A stretch of 64,000 nt of DNA, taken from NCBI RefSeq assembly GCF_014205835.1, contig NZ_JACHCQ010000012.1, forward strand, positions 17,342 to 81,341, in the 5' to 3' direction. Under the pieces are notes generated by a model, which saw only the letters and a list, made by a program, of their open reading frames with translations, did no database searches and was not told where the DNA came from. The position numbers and the translations under genes are program-made. Of this stretch, positions 30,735-39,295 are shown in pieces (positions within the stretch are counted from its first letter, which is position 1; each line of letters opens with the position of its first letter). The stretch is from Pedobacter sp. AK013. GTDB taxonomy: Bacteria > Bacteroidota > Bacteroidia > Sphingobacteriales > Sphingobacteriaceae.

Positions 30735-33278
30735 ATGAAACCGATTTATTCATTTTTGTTATCCGTGGTGCTCAGTTTTATTTTGCAGGTAAATGCTTTT
30801 GCGCAAAGAACCACTGTATCGGGAACGGTTCGCGATGCCGTAACCAAAGAAACATTACCTAATGTTTCCGTTTTTTTTAAAGATACCCAAATAGGCACTC
30901 AGACAGATGTGAACGGAAAATATACCCTTATTTCTCCTAACCCACAAAGCGGGCTGAGTTTTAATTATGTAGGTTATCGCACTGTTTTTAAAAATACCGT
31001 ACCTGCTGCAACACAGGAACTTGATGTTGCCTTAGTACCCGATTCGAGGGCCCTAGATGAAGTGGTCATTGTGGGTGGTAAAAAGATAAAATATCGCAAT
31101 AAAGATAATCCGGCGGTAGAATTGATCCGCCAGGTAATTGCCCATAAAGAAGAAAACCGCATTAAGAGTTATAATACTGTTTCTTTCAGGCAATACGAAA
31201 AAATGTTGTTCTCGTTGAGTAATGTGTCTGATAAGTTTAAGAACAAAAAAATGTTCAGGAATTATCAGTTTTTATTTCAGGAGCAAGATTCAACATTGAT
31301 TGGTGGCAAAAATCTCCTCCCAATTTATATTCAGGAGAAACTGGCCGATAATTACCTGAGCAAAAATCCAGAAAAGAACAAAACCATTATAATCGGGGAA
31401 AAACAGGTTCAATTTGACAGCCGTTACATTGATAATAAGGGAATGAAGACCTATTTCGACAGGATGTATCAGGATATTGATATTTACAAGAACAATATTT
31501 CTGTAATCAGTAACGAATTTTTGAGTCCAATTGCAGATGGTGCTCCTTCTTTTTATAAGTTTTTTATTACCGATACCATTAAAACACAGAAACCTGAAGT
31601 AATCGAGCTGTCTTTTACACCGCGTAATACAAACGATATGTTATTTGAGGGGAAGATTTATGTTACCAACGATAAGCATTATGCCGTTACCGGAGCTTCT
31701 TTTGGTGTAAATAAAAATATTAACCTCAACTTTGTACGTGCACTTAAAATCGATCTAAATTTTGAAGCAAACGATAAAGGCAAATACAGTTTAAGCAAAA
31801 GCAATCTTTTGGCCGATTTTGGTATCGGTAAAACCAAAGGAATTGGCTTTACAGGTGAGCGTAGCGTTACTTTTAAAAATTACCAGTTTGATACGGCGCT
31901 GCCAGACACTATTTTTCAGGGGAAAAGTACCGTTGTACTGGCCGATGCTGCAAAAAAAGACGATAAGTTCTGGGAGAAAAACAGGTTAGATACCATTTCG
32001 ACAAACCAGTTGAAAATTTATGGTAATATCGATACCCTGCAAAACCTGCCATCCTTTAAACGTACAATGAAAATCGTTACGCTCTTATTCGCAGGTTATC
32101 AAAATCTAGGTCCTTACGAAATTGGCCCCGTAAATACATTTTATAGCTTTAACAATGTAGAAGGTTTAAGGCTGCGTGTCGGTGGCCGAACAACCCCCGA
32201 ACTCAGTAAACGCTATTACTTCGAAAACTATGTAGCTTATGGGATTAAAGATGAGAAGTGGAAGTTTTTCCTTTCAGCAACCTATTCGCTGAATAACAAA
32301 TCGATCTACGAATTTCCTCAAAACTACGTTAGGGCCAGTTTTCAGCGCGATACCAAAATACCCGGGCAAGAGCTGCAATTTGTACAGGAAGATAATTTCC
32401 TGCTCTCGTTTAAACGGGGGGTAAACGATATGCTGTTGTACAACGATTTTTACCGTTTAGATTATGTTAAAGAGTTCGAGAACCATTTTTCTTATAATCT
32501 TGGCTTTAAAAAATGGAGTCAGACTCCGGCTGGAGGATTGAGTTATTTAAATTCGAATAACCAAATGGTAAACAGACTAACCACCAGTGAGGTTTCCGTG
32601 CAGTTAAGGTATGCACCAAATGAAAAATTTTATCAGGGTAAAATATACCGTGTGCCCATTGCCGATCGTTATCCGGTATTTAATTTACGTTATACTGCAG
32701 GTTTAAAAGGTGTTTTTGGTGGCGAATACAATTACCATAATTTAATGGGCAGTATTGATAAACGTTTCTATCTATCGCAGTTGGGTTATAGCGATGTAAC
32801 TTTAGAAGGTGGTTATATCGCCGGGAAAGTACCTTTTCCTTTATTGGATATACACCGTGCGAACCAAACCTATGCCTATCAGCTTAATTCTTATAACCTG
32901 ATGAACTTTCTTGAATTTGTGAGCGATCATTATGTGAGCATCAATATAGACCAAAATTTTAATGGCTTCTTTTTTAATAAAGTGCCATTGCTCAAAAAAT
33001 TAAAGTTAAGAGAAGTAGTGTCGTTTAAAGCATTATATGGTGGTTTGCGGAATGAAAATAATCCAAATTTTCAAACAGGGTTATATCAGCTCCCTGTTTA
33101 TGAAAATGGTGCACAAAGAACTTATGCATTAGGTAATCAACCCTATATGGAGGGAAGTGTTGGCGTAGGTAACATCTTTAAATTATTAAGGGTAGATCTG
33201 GTGAAACGCTTCAATTACCTCAATAATCCGGAGGTTTCGGAGTGGGGAATAAGGGCAAGGGTAAAATTTGATTTTTAA
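30735..33278 (+). CDS. Carboxypeptidase-regulatory-like / DUF5686 outer-membrane protein
   Basis: An 847-aa envelope protein. A signal peptide ends VNAFAQ (about 23), followed by a carboxypeptidase-D-like domain (TVSGTVRDAVTKETLPNVSV, about 26-105), a linker with DEVVIVGGKK, and a long DUF5686 region (for example VELIRQVIAHKEENRIKSYN) with many beta strands in the last 450 residues ending VRVKFDF-like (RARVKFDF), which fits a barrel. There is no plug domain, so it is not a classic TonB receptor. Its place inside the inositol/sphingolipid run suggests a role in the outer membrane that carries these lipids; I cannot name a function. Confidence 0.82.
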   Translation: MKPIYSFLLSVVLSFILQVNAFAQRTTVSGTVRDAVTKETLPNVSVFFKDTQIGTQTDVNGKYTLISPNPQSGLSFNYVGYRTVFKNTVPAATQELDVALVPDSRALDEVVIVGGKKIKYRNKDNPAVELIRQVIAHKEENRIKSYNTVSFRQYEKMLFSLSNVSDKFKNKKMFRNYQFLFQEQDSTLIGGKNLLPIYIQEKLADNYLSKNPEKNKTIIIGEKQVQFDSRYIDNKGMKTYFDRMYQDIDIYKNNISVISNEFLSPIADGAPSFYKFFITDTIKTQKPEVIELSFTPRNTNDMLFEGKIYVTNDKHYAVTGASFGVNKNINLNFVRALKIDLNFEANDKGKYSLSKSNLLADFGIGKTKGIGFTGERSVTFKNYQFDTALPDTIFQGKSTVVLADAAKKDDKFWEKNRLDTISTNQLKIYGNIDTLQNLPSFKRTMKIVTLLFAGYQNLGPYEIGPVNTFYSFNNVEGLRLRVGGRTTPELSKRYYFENYVAYGIKDEKWKFFLSATYSLNNKSIYEFPQNYVRASFQRDTKIPGQELQFVQEDNFLLSFKRGVNDMLLYNDFYRLDYVKEFENHFSYNLGFKKWSQTPAGGLSYLNSNNQMVNRLTTSEVSVQLRYAPNEKFYQGKIYRVPIADRYPVFNLRYTAGLKGVFGGEYNYHNLMGSIDKRFYLSQLGYSDVTLEGGYIAGKVPFPLLDIHRANQTYAYQLNSYNLMNFLEFVSDHYVSINIDQNFNGFFFNKVPLLKKLKLREVVSFKALYGGLRNENNPNFQTGLYQLPVYENGAQRTYALGNQPYMEGSVGVGNIFKLLRVDLVKRFNYLNNPEVSEWGIRARVKFDF

Positions 33279-33288
33279 GAAAAAAGCT

Positions 33289-34578
33289 ATGGAAACTAAA
33301 TTAAGGGATAATCTGCAGCAGGGCATATATAAGGTAATCAATCCCTTTGTAAAGGGATTGATTAAAATCGGTTTAACACCAAATGCGGTAACCACCATTG
33401 GTTTAATCCTGAATATCGGCGTAGCCGTAATTTTTGTGCTCGGTGCCGAAAAGTCGAACCGGGGCGATATGTCATACATTGGCTGGGGAGGCGCACTGGT
33501 GCTTTTTGCTGGCCTGTTCGATATGCTCGATGGTCAGGTAGCGCGTTTAGGGAACATGAGCTCGAAATTTGGGGCCTTGTACGATTCCGTTCTCGATCGT
33601 TACAGCGAAATGATTATGTTTTTGGGCATCTGTTATTACCTTGTAGCGCACCATTACTTTTTAAGTTCGCTGTTTGCTTTTATCGCGCTTATCGGTTCGA
33701 TGATGGTGAGTTATACCCGTGCAAGAGCCGAAGGATTAGGGGTTGAATGTAAAGGCGGTTTAATGCAAAGGCCAGAAAGGGTGGTAACCATTGGTGTTTT
33801 TGCAATTGCCTGTGGTATTATGGGCCATTTTATCGGTGGTGATTATAAGGTATACGTGCCAGGTATTTCTTTCCATATTTTCGAAACGATGTCGATTTTT
33901 ACCATGCCCATTACGGTTATGGCTGTATTAACCAACATTACAGCTGTTAAACGTTTACAGGAAGCAAAAAAAGGCTTGGAAGCACAAGAATTTAACGAAA
34001 GAAAAGGAAATAACAAGGCCGCATTAATTGCTGGTTTGGTATTAATGGGAAGCTTAACTGGAACACTTTCCTTTAATGCAAATGCACAGGGAAGTGATCC
34101 TTCTCCGATTACTTTCCCTACACCAAAGGATATCAGCAATCAATTGTTTTATTTACAGCGCGATCCGAATACCAATACCATTATCTGCCAGTTAAATGTA
34201 GATAAACATGGCGAAGTAAATAAAGAGCAGCCCGTAAACGTATTTTGGATACGTTACGGAGATAAAGGTGAAAAGAAAGAACTGAGTTATATCCAACGGA
34301 AATTTGCTTATGGCATCATTAGCAAAAACCTGGGTAATGGTCAGTTCGAACTCCGGTTTACCTCCCATAAAAAACTGCCGATGTACCTGAATAAATCTGC
34401 CGTAGATAAAAAATATCATGTTTTTGCAACGATCAACAATAAAAAAATGCAGTTAGAACGGATATTCCTTCGGATTGAGGGGGGGACCTTTTGGTTTCCG
34501 AATGTGAAATATGTAGAAATAAAAGGTTTTGATGCTGCTGAACCTTCAAAAGTGTTAGTTGAAAGGATTAAGGTGTAG
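33289..34578 (+). CDS. CDP-alcohol phosphatidyltransferase fused to DUF4833
   Basis: A 429-aa fusion. The N-terminal part (about 1-225) is a membrane CDP-alcohol phosphatidyltransferase with the full metal motif: D78, D81-G82, A85-R86, G95, D99 and D103. Next to inositol phosphate synthase it most likely makes phosphatidylinositol phosphate from CDP-diacylglycerol and inositol-1-phosphate. At about 244-267 a helix followed by NANAQ looks just like a signal peptide, and the last 150 residues (NQLFYLQRDPNTNTIICQLN onward) match the DUF4833 pattern, so that part should face the periplasm. ATG at 33289 lies after the DUF5686 stop; an upstream TTG at 33268 would overlap it. Confidence 0.88.
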   Translation: METKLRDNLQQGIYKVINPFVKGLIKIGLTPNAVTTIGLILNIGVAVIFVLGAEKSNRGDMSYIGWGGALVLFAGLFDMLDGQVARLGNMSSKFGALYDSVLDRYSEMIMFLGICYYLVAHHYFLSSLFAFIALIGSMMVSYTRARAEGLGVECKGGLMQRPERVVTIGVFAIACGIMGHFIGGDYKVYVPGISFHIFETMSIFTMPITVMAVLTNITAVKRLQEAKKGLEAQEFNERKGNNKAALIAGLVLMGSLTGTLSFNANAQGSDPSPITFPTPKDISNQLFYLQRDPNTNTIICQLNVDKHGEVNKEQPVNVFWIRYGDKGEKKELSYIQRKFAYGIISKNLGNGQFELRFTSHKKLPMYLNKSAVDKKYHVFATINNKKMQLERIFLRIEGGTFWFPNVKYVEIKGFDAAEPSKVLVERIKV

Positions 34579-34606
34579 CGGAGTGCGTGATGCATAAAGC
34601 ATTGAT

Positions 34607-34826
34607 TGTCATTCTGAATGCAACGAAGAATCTTTAAAGTTAATTTATAAGTGCTGTGTTTTATAGGTTAGAGATCCTTCACCATGTTCAGGATGACAGT
34701 AGTCCGTCATTTCGAACGGAGTTGAGAAATCTATACCGATATGTCAGTCTGAGCGGAGTCGAAGACTTGTGTTTAGAATAACAAATCTGTTCGATGATAA
34801 GATCCTGAAACAAGTTCAGGATGACG
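34607..34826. repeat. Tract of Bacteroidota intergenic inverted repeats
   Basis: Five related units of the form TGTCATTCTGA..GCGAAGAATCT in both orientations: 34607-34633 with its inverse at 34672-34698, then 34705-34732, 34742-34766 and 34800-34826. They fill the 290-bp gap between the CDP-alcohol transferase and the hydroxylase gene and can form several hairpins. The same motif recurs at 56993-57065. Confidence 0.7.
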
Positions 34827-34868
34827 AATAAACGAGATCGAAGTTGAAGACCAAAAAAATATGACCAA

Positions 34869-35489
34869 ATGAAAAAGAATTTTGTTTCAAATTCAACCGC
34901 ATCCATCAGGATGTTTAAGAATGACTTTTTGGAAAGTTTATCAAAAGTTCGATTTTATGTACCGTTAATCGTATATGTTCCGGTTATTGCCTTTCTTTTT
35001 TGGAAAGCGCTTTGGGAAATCGAAATGCCTGTTTTAAATTTTGCTGGATGGTTTTTGTTCGGCCTTGGCATCTGGACCATCACCGAATACATCTTGCACC
35101 GCTATGTTTTTCACTTTGAACCGGAAGCGGAGTGGGGCAAAAAAATCCATTTTATTTTTCATGGGGTACATCATGATTATCCTAATGATGCCAAAAGATT
35201 GGTTATGCCACCTTCTGCCAGTATCCCCATGGCTTTAGGTTTTTACTTTCTTTTCGATTGGTTGTTGCCCGAAACTATAGTTTATCCATTTTTTTCTGGT
35301 TTTATGATCGGTTATCTGTTTTACGATATGGTGCATTACGCCCTTCACCATGCTAATTTTAAAAGCGGTTTCTGGAAACAGCTAAAGCAACATCATATGC
35401 TTCATCATTATTCCGATTCGACCAAAGGTTATGGGGTAAGCTGGACTTTTTGGGACCATATTTTTAGGTCTAATTTTGATAAAAAATAA
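34869..35489 (+). CDS. Fatty acid hydroxylase superfamily protein (ceramide hydroxylase-like)
   Basis: A 206-aa membrane di-iron enzyme. His clusters of the superfamily are intact: H77-x4-H82, H94-x3-H98-x2-HH (101-102), H156-x3-HH (160-161) and HH (175-176)-x2-HH (179-180). Four membrane segments lie around them. The size and the HGVHHDYP motif are like the Scs7/FA2H group, which puts a 2-hydroxyl on the ceramide acyl chain, and the setting beside sphingolipid genes supports this. A sterol or carotenoid substrate is less likely. It starts a second unit after the repeat tract and is followed 3 bp later by the PAP2 gene. Confidence 0.88.
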   Translation: MKKNFVSNSTASIRMFKNDFLESLSKVRFYVPLIVYVPVIAFLFWKALWEIEMPVLNFAGWFLFGLGIWTITEYILHRYVFHFEPEAEWGKKIHFIFHGVHHDYPNDAKRLVMPPSASIPMALGFYFLFDWLLPETIVYPFFSGFMIGYLFYDMVHYALHHANFKSGFWKQLKQHHMLHHYSDSTKGYGVSWTFWDHIFRSNFDKK

Positions 35490-35491
35490 AC

Positions 35492-36433
35492 ATGCAGCAA
35501 GAAGTATTGCTTAAAAACAGCTTTTATAATATTCGGAATATTTATCTAACAGTTGCTATATCTGTTGGATATCTATTGTTATCAGTACTGCTGGTTGGCT
35601 TTAAAACCGATCAGTTGGTGCTGATTTTTATTTTTAATGCTTTGTTCTTTATCTCGAAGGGAACGAGACGCTTTATTCTCGGCTTTTCAATCTTTATTGT
35701 ATACTGGATATTGTTTGATTATATGAAAGCCTTTCCAAACTATCTTTTTAACCAAGTGCATATTGAAGATTTGTATTCACTTGAAAAAAAGTTGTTTGGT
35801 GTTCATTCTCATGGGCTAATACTTACCCCTAACGAGTACTGGAAGATAAACAGTACTGCATTTTTAGATGTATTGACGGGTTTTTTCTATTTAATGTGGG
35901 TGCCCGTTCCTTTGGCATTTGCTACTTATCTTTTCTTTAAGAATAAAGAACAGTTTGTTCAGTTTTCGCTCACTTTTGTTTGGGTAAATTTATTGGGCTT
36001 TGTGGTTTATTATACTTTTCCGGCAGCGCCGCCATGGTATGTGCAGGAACATGGCTTCGAATTTATAGCCAAAACTGCTGGCAATACTGCCGGATTGGCC
36101 CGTTTCGACCATTTTTTTGGTATTACGCTTTTTCATGGGATATACAGCAAAGGTTCTAATGTATTTGCTGCCATGCCATCCTTACACTCGTCGTATCCCG
36201 TTATTGTTGTTTATTATGGCCTAAAAAAACGCTTGGGGAAAATTAATATTTTCTTTTTTACCGTTATGCTCGGCATCTGGTTTTCGGCTGTTTATACCAG
36301 TCATCATTATACGCTTGATGTATTGGCTGGAGTAAGCTGCGCATTTTTAGGTATTATTTCTTTCAATTATTTAATGCATTATGCTAAGTTGAAACGACTT
36401 GTAGCAAATATGGTAAGCGCTATTAGTAATTAA
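35492..36433 (+). CDS. PAP2/AUR1-like membrane protein, candidate inositol-phosphorylceramide synthase
   Basis: A 313-aa protein with six or more membrane helices and the lipid phosphatase/phosphotransferase motifs: MPSLHSSYP (His at 232) and YTSHHYTLD (His 272, Asp 276). FPAAPPWY before them is typical of the AUR1/inositolphosphotransferase-like branch of PAP2. Fungal AUR1 moves phosphoinositol from phosphatidylinositol to ceramide, and this window encodes candidates for making both substrates. The alternative is a plain lipid phosphate phosphatase. It is coupled to the hydroxylase gene (2-bp gap). Confidence 0.82.
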   Translation: MQQEVLLKNSFYNIRNIYLTVAISVGYLLLSVLLVGFKTDQLVLIFIFNALFFISKGTRRFILGFSIFIVYWILFDYMKAFPNYLFNQVHIEDLYSLEKKLFGVHSHGLILTPNEYWKINSTAFLDVLTGFFYLMWVPVPLAFATYLFFKNKEQFVQFSLTFVWVNLLGFVVYYTFPAAPPWYVQEHGFEFIAKTAGNTAGLARFDHFFGITLFHGIYSKGSNVFAAMPSLHSSYPVIVVYYGLKKRLGKINIFFFTVMLGIWFSAVYTSHHYTLDVLAGVSCAFLGIISFNYLMHYAKLKRLVANMVSAISN

Positions 36434-36610
36434 AAGGCCTAATAGCCGATTTTAAACCAAAATAGCCGGGTTTTATAGGGAAATCAACGCAAAATTTACT
36501 GATAATGAGGTGATAAACATATTTTGGTGTTGAACAGATTATTTTATATTAACATTAACGCTATATTTTTGTTTATCTATAAGGTTAGTATAAATTTTCA
36601 ATTTTGTGTC

Positions 36611-36820
36611 ATGACAGCAGCAATCGAATCAATAGGGAACGAGCATTTCCAAGGTGTATGTCCATGCGGTAAGGGCGATAAATCTGATATGGAAAGAATC
36701 CCACGGACATTTATGATGAAAGCCCTGTTATTCTGGTTACCTATGAAACGTTACAGGTGTTACCGTTGCATGCGTAACCGCTGGGTACTTGGAAGAAAAT
36801 CACATCCGCTCGGTCAATAA
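36611..36820 (+). CDS. Small CxC/CxxC protein, unknown function
   Basis: A 69-aa protein starting at ATG 36611, with CPCGKGD (from residue 17) and CYRC near residue 50, four Cys that could bind zinc, and a basic, aromatic segment (LLFWLPMKRYRCYRCMRNRW). A longer frame from 36524 has a TTG/GTG-like start and an unlikely leader. It ends 5 bp from the convergent stress-protein gene. No family is recognised. Confidence 0.6.
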   Translation: MTAAIESIGNEHFQGVCPCGKGDKSDMERIPRTFMMKALLFWLPMKRYRCYRCMRNRWVLGRKSHPLGQ

Positions 36821-36825
36821 AAAAT

Positions 36826-37647
36826 CTATTCGTGTAAAACCAGGATTGCTTTTACCGATTTGTTCAGTACCTGATTAACCGTACTACTGGTAAATAACCG
36901 GTAAATAATATTGTGGTGATGTTTAACTAAACAAAGTATATCTGTATGGTTGCTTTTTATGAAATCCATAATGCCATTTGGTGCGCTACTGTCTATAATG
37001 TAGTTAAATTCTATTTCAGTATCAGGAAGCAATTCTTTTATCCTTTTTTCTCCAGTTTGAATATGTAGCTCATCCGATTTTTCGGCAACATAAAGCACCT
37101 GCATTTTTCTCGTACCCGAAGCTTTTAAGAGTTCGCTCAGTGCGGTAATATCTTTAGGCGATAAAACGGTTTCATAGTCGGTGGCCAGCGTAATAATGGG
37201 GAAGTTTGTAAAACTACTTTCTAAGGGAACAATTAGTGTTGGGATTCTCATTTTGGTAACCGCCATACTGGCGTTGCTGCCCACAATACCACTTATACCT
37301 GTTGCCCCGGTAATGCCCATTACCAAAAGTTCTACCGGGTTATTTTCAGTATGATTGGTAATTACTGCCCTTAAAAACCCAACATCGCATTTGGTTTCTA
37401 ATTTAACATCAATATAGTTTTCTTTCGTCCTGATGGTTTCGGCCCATTCTTTTAAAGCAGTCCTTTTGTTTTCGTAATAAGATTCGATAAAAATGGCATT
37501 GTAAGTGCTGTTGTTTATGCCTTCGGTAGGATGAATGGCATGGATGGCCACAACCTCCATATTTAGCGTTTTTGCCATAGCCAGCGCATAAGCCAGGGCA
37601 TTTCCTGCACTTCTCGAAAAATCTGTTGCTACAAGGATCTGTTTCAT
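36826..37647 (-). CDS. Universal stress protein with two UspA domains
   Basis: A 273-aa cytoplasmic protein. The first UspA domain (1-145) starts ILVATDFSRSAGNALAYALA and has the nucleotide-binding GITGATGISGIVGSNA segment (G-2x-G-9x-G-S type). The second (150-273) starts ITLATDYETVLSP and lacks an obvious binding loop. Double-domain USPs are common in Bacteroidota. It lies 32 bp downstream of the phosphate transporter gene on the same strand and is likely in its operon. Confidence 0.9.
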   Translation of the reverse strand: MKQILVATDFSRSAGNALAYALAMAKTLNMEVVAIHAIHPTEGINNSTYNAIFIESYYENKRTALKEWAETIRTKENYIDVKLETKCDVGFLRAVITNHTENNPVELLVMGITGATGISGIVGSNASMAVTKMRIPTLIVPLESSFTNFPIITLATDYETVLSPKDITALSELLKASGTRKMQVLYVAEKSDELHIQTGEKRIKELLPDTEIEFNYIIDSSAPNGIMDFIKSNHTDILCLVKHHHNIIYRLFTSSTVNQVLNKSVKAILVLHE

Positions 37648-37679
37648 TTTTTTTAAGGATATAGAATGATTGAAAAAGA

Positions 37680-39119
37680 TTAGATAAACAAATGAAAAAG
37701 CATAAATAACAAGATGGCTAAAACGATTGATACGGGCAGCGTAAGTATCCAGGCCAAGCCTATATTTTTTAAGGTATTATTGTTTAAATTCTCTTTTCCG
37801 CCAGAAGCTACCATGGCACCGGCTATCCCGCTCGATAGTACATGTGTGGTACTTACCGGTAACCCGAAGGCTGTGCTTAAACCGATGGTAGATGCAGCTA
37901 CGATTTCGGAAGTTGCCCCCTGAGCATAATTTAAATGTTCATTTCCAATTTTTTCACCAATGGTAACCACTATTCGTTTCCATCCAATCATGGTGCCAAG
38001 CCCCAGCGAAATGGAAATTAAAAGTATAACCCATAAAGGTGCAAACTCAACCACTTTGGCTAATTCGGTAGTATTATCGGCAAGGACCTGATCGTCGGCT
38101 TTGTTAATGATCAATGTTTTATCTGCCCTTACCATTTTTACCGAAGCAATTACTTCTTCTATCTGCTTACGGAAAAGATAGATATTTTTTTTATCTGTTT
38201 CATTTTTTAGCGACAGGTGAAATTTAGCCTTGTTTATTTTAGTTACCATCGTGTTGATATCCAGTTTTTTGCCATGATTAAGTGCTGCAGTTTTTTGAAG
38301 TACCTGTTCGGTTTTGTTCAATTGGAAAAGTACTTTATCATTTGGGATATGATGATTTACAGCAAATTTTGCAGGCAAAAAAGCAATCAGGATCAACATC
38401 AGCAAACCAACCCCTTTTTGTCCGTCGTTACTGCCATGGAAAAAGCTCACTAAGGTACAAGTGGTAATGAGTAAGCCTCTAATGAGTAAAGGCGGACGGT
38501 CGTTTTCTCCATGTGGGATATGGAAAAGCGCATGGTATTTCACAATATGTTTTAAAAAGTACATCAGCAAAACAGCCAATCCAAAACCAATGATGGGCGA
38601 TAAGATTAACGATAATCCAATTTCTTCGGCTTTGCCCCAGTTTACGCCTTTACCCCCATAATACCAGGTAAATGCCAAACCAGCACCAATCATAGCGCCA
38701 ATCATGGTGTGCGAACTCGAACAGGGGATACCCAAATACCAGGTGCCAAGGTTCCATGCAATGGAGGCCAATAAAACCGCCAATACCATGGCAGCACCCA
38801 CACCAATAGGAAGGTTCATTAAGGCATCTAAAGGAACAAGTTTTAAAATGCCCATGGCCACGGCAATCCCGCCGGTAAATACACCCATGAAATTCCAGAA
38901 CCCCGACCAGGGTATGGCCACAACCGGTTTAAGTGCTTTTGTATAAATCACTGTAGCTACCGCATTGGCCGTATCGTGGAACCCGTTAACAAATTCGAAA
39001 CCAACTACAGCTAGTAAGCAAACTATAAAAATAATAATAAGGGGAGTACTTAAATCGGTGTTTCCTAGAAAGGGAATGATGTTGCAGAACGACGGCATAA
39101 GATCAGTTTGGATATCCAT
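37680..39119 (-). CDS. pit: PiT family inorganic phosphate transporter
   Basis: A 479-aa inner-membrane permease for low-affinity phosphate uptake driven by a cation gradient. Both signature repeats are seen: GFHDTANAVATVIYTKAL near residue 46 and GSNDGQKGVGLLML near 230, with GIPCSSSHTMIGA and GLPVSTTHVLSSG as the paired re-entrant segments. A large soluble loop of about 110 residues (MVTKINKAKFHLSLKNETDK region) splits the helices, as in PitA-like proteins of Bacteroidota. ATG at 39119 starts the frame. Confidence 0.93.
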   Translation of the reverse strand: MDIQTDLMPSFCNIIPFLGNTDLSTPLIIIFIVCLLAVVGFEFVNGFHDTANAVATVIYTKALKPVVAIPWSGFWNFMGVFTGGIAVAMGILKLVPLDALMNLPIGVGAAMVLAVLLASIAWNLGTWYLGIPCSSSHTMIGAMIGAGLAFTWYYGGKGVNWGKAEEIGLSLILSPIIGFGLAVLLMYFLKHIVKYHALFHIPHGENDRPPLLIRGLLITTCTLVSFFHGSNDGQKGVGLLMLILIAFLPAKFAVNHHIPNDKVLFQLNKTEQVLQKTAALNHGKKLDINTMVTKINKAKFHLSLKNETDKKNIYLFRKQIEEVIASVKMVRADKTLIINKADDQVLADNTTELAKVVEFAPLWVILLISISLGLGTMIGWKRIVVTIGEKIGNEHLNYAQGATSEIVAASTIGLSTAFGLPVSTTHVLSSGIAGAMVASGGKENLNNNTLKNIGLAWILTLPVSIVLAILLFMLFHLFI

Positions 39120-39228
39120 TGCAGATTACTTATCTGCGTTATTCAAATAAATGAATAAGTAGCTGATTTAAATCGTGTTGTAAGTTAAATGATTGTTATC
39201 AATAGGTTAATGCACCAATGGTAATAAA

Positions 39229-39276
39229 GGAAAAGAGGGAATAGCCGCTGCAGTTTGCTTTGGTTTTTCCCTTTTC
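39229..39276 (-). terminator. Probable terminator after the lipoprotein gene
   Basis: On the minus strand GAAAAGGGAA pairs with TTCCC(TC)TTTTC across a 25-nt loop, with a T-rich tail. It lies about 20 bp after the stop at 39296 and before the PiT gene. The stem has a two-base bulge, so strength is uncertain. Confidence 0.45.
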
Positions 39277-39295
39277 TGTATAGTAATGATAAATC

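Noticed and set aside
38217..39150. Several plus-strand open frames opposite the phosphate transporter
   Set aside because: They are antisense shadows of the PiT gene without family features or suitable starts.
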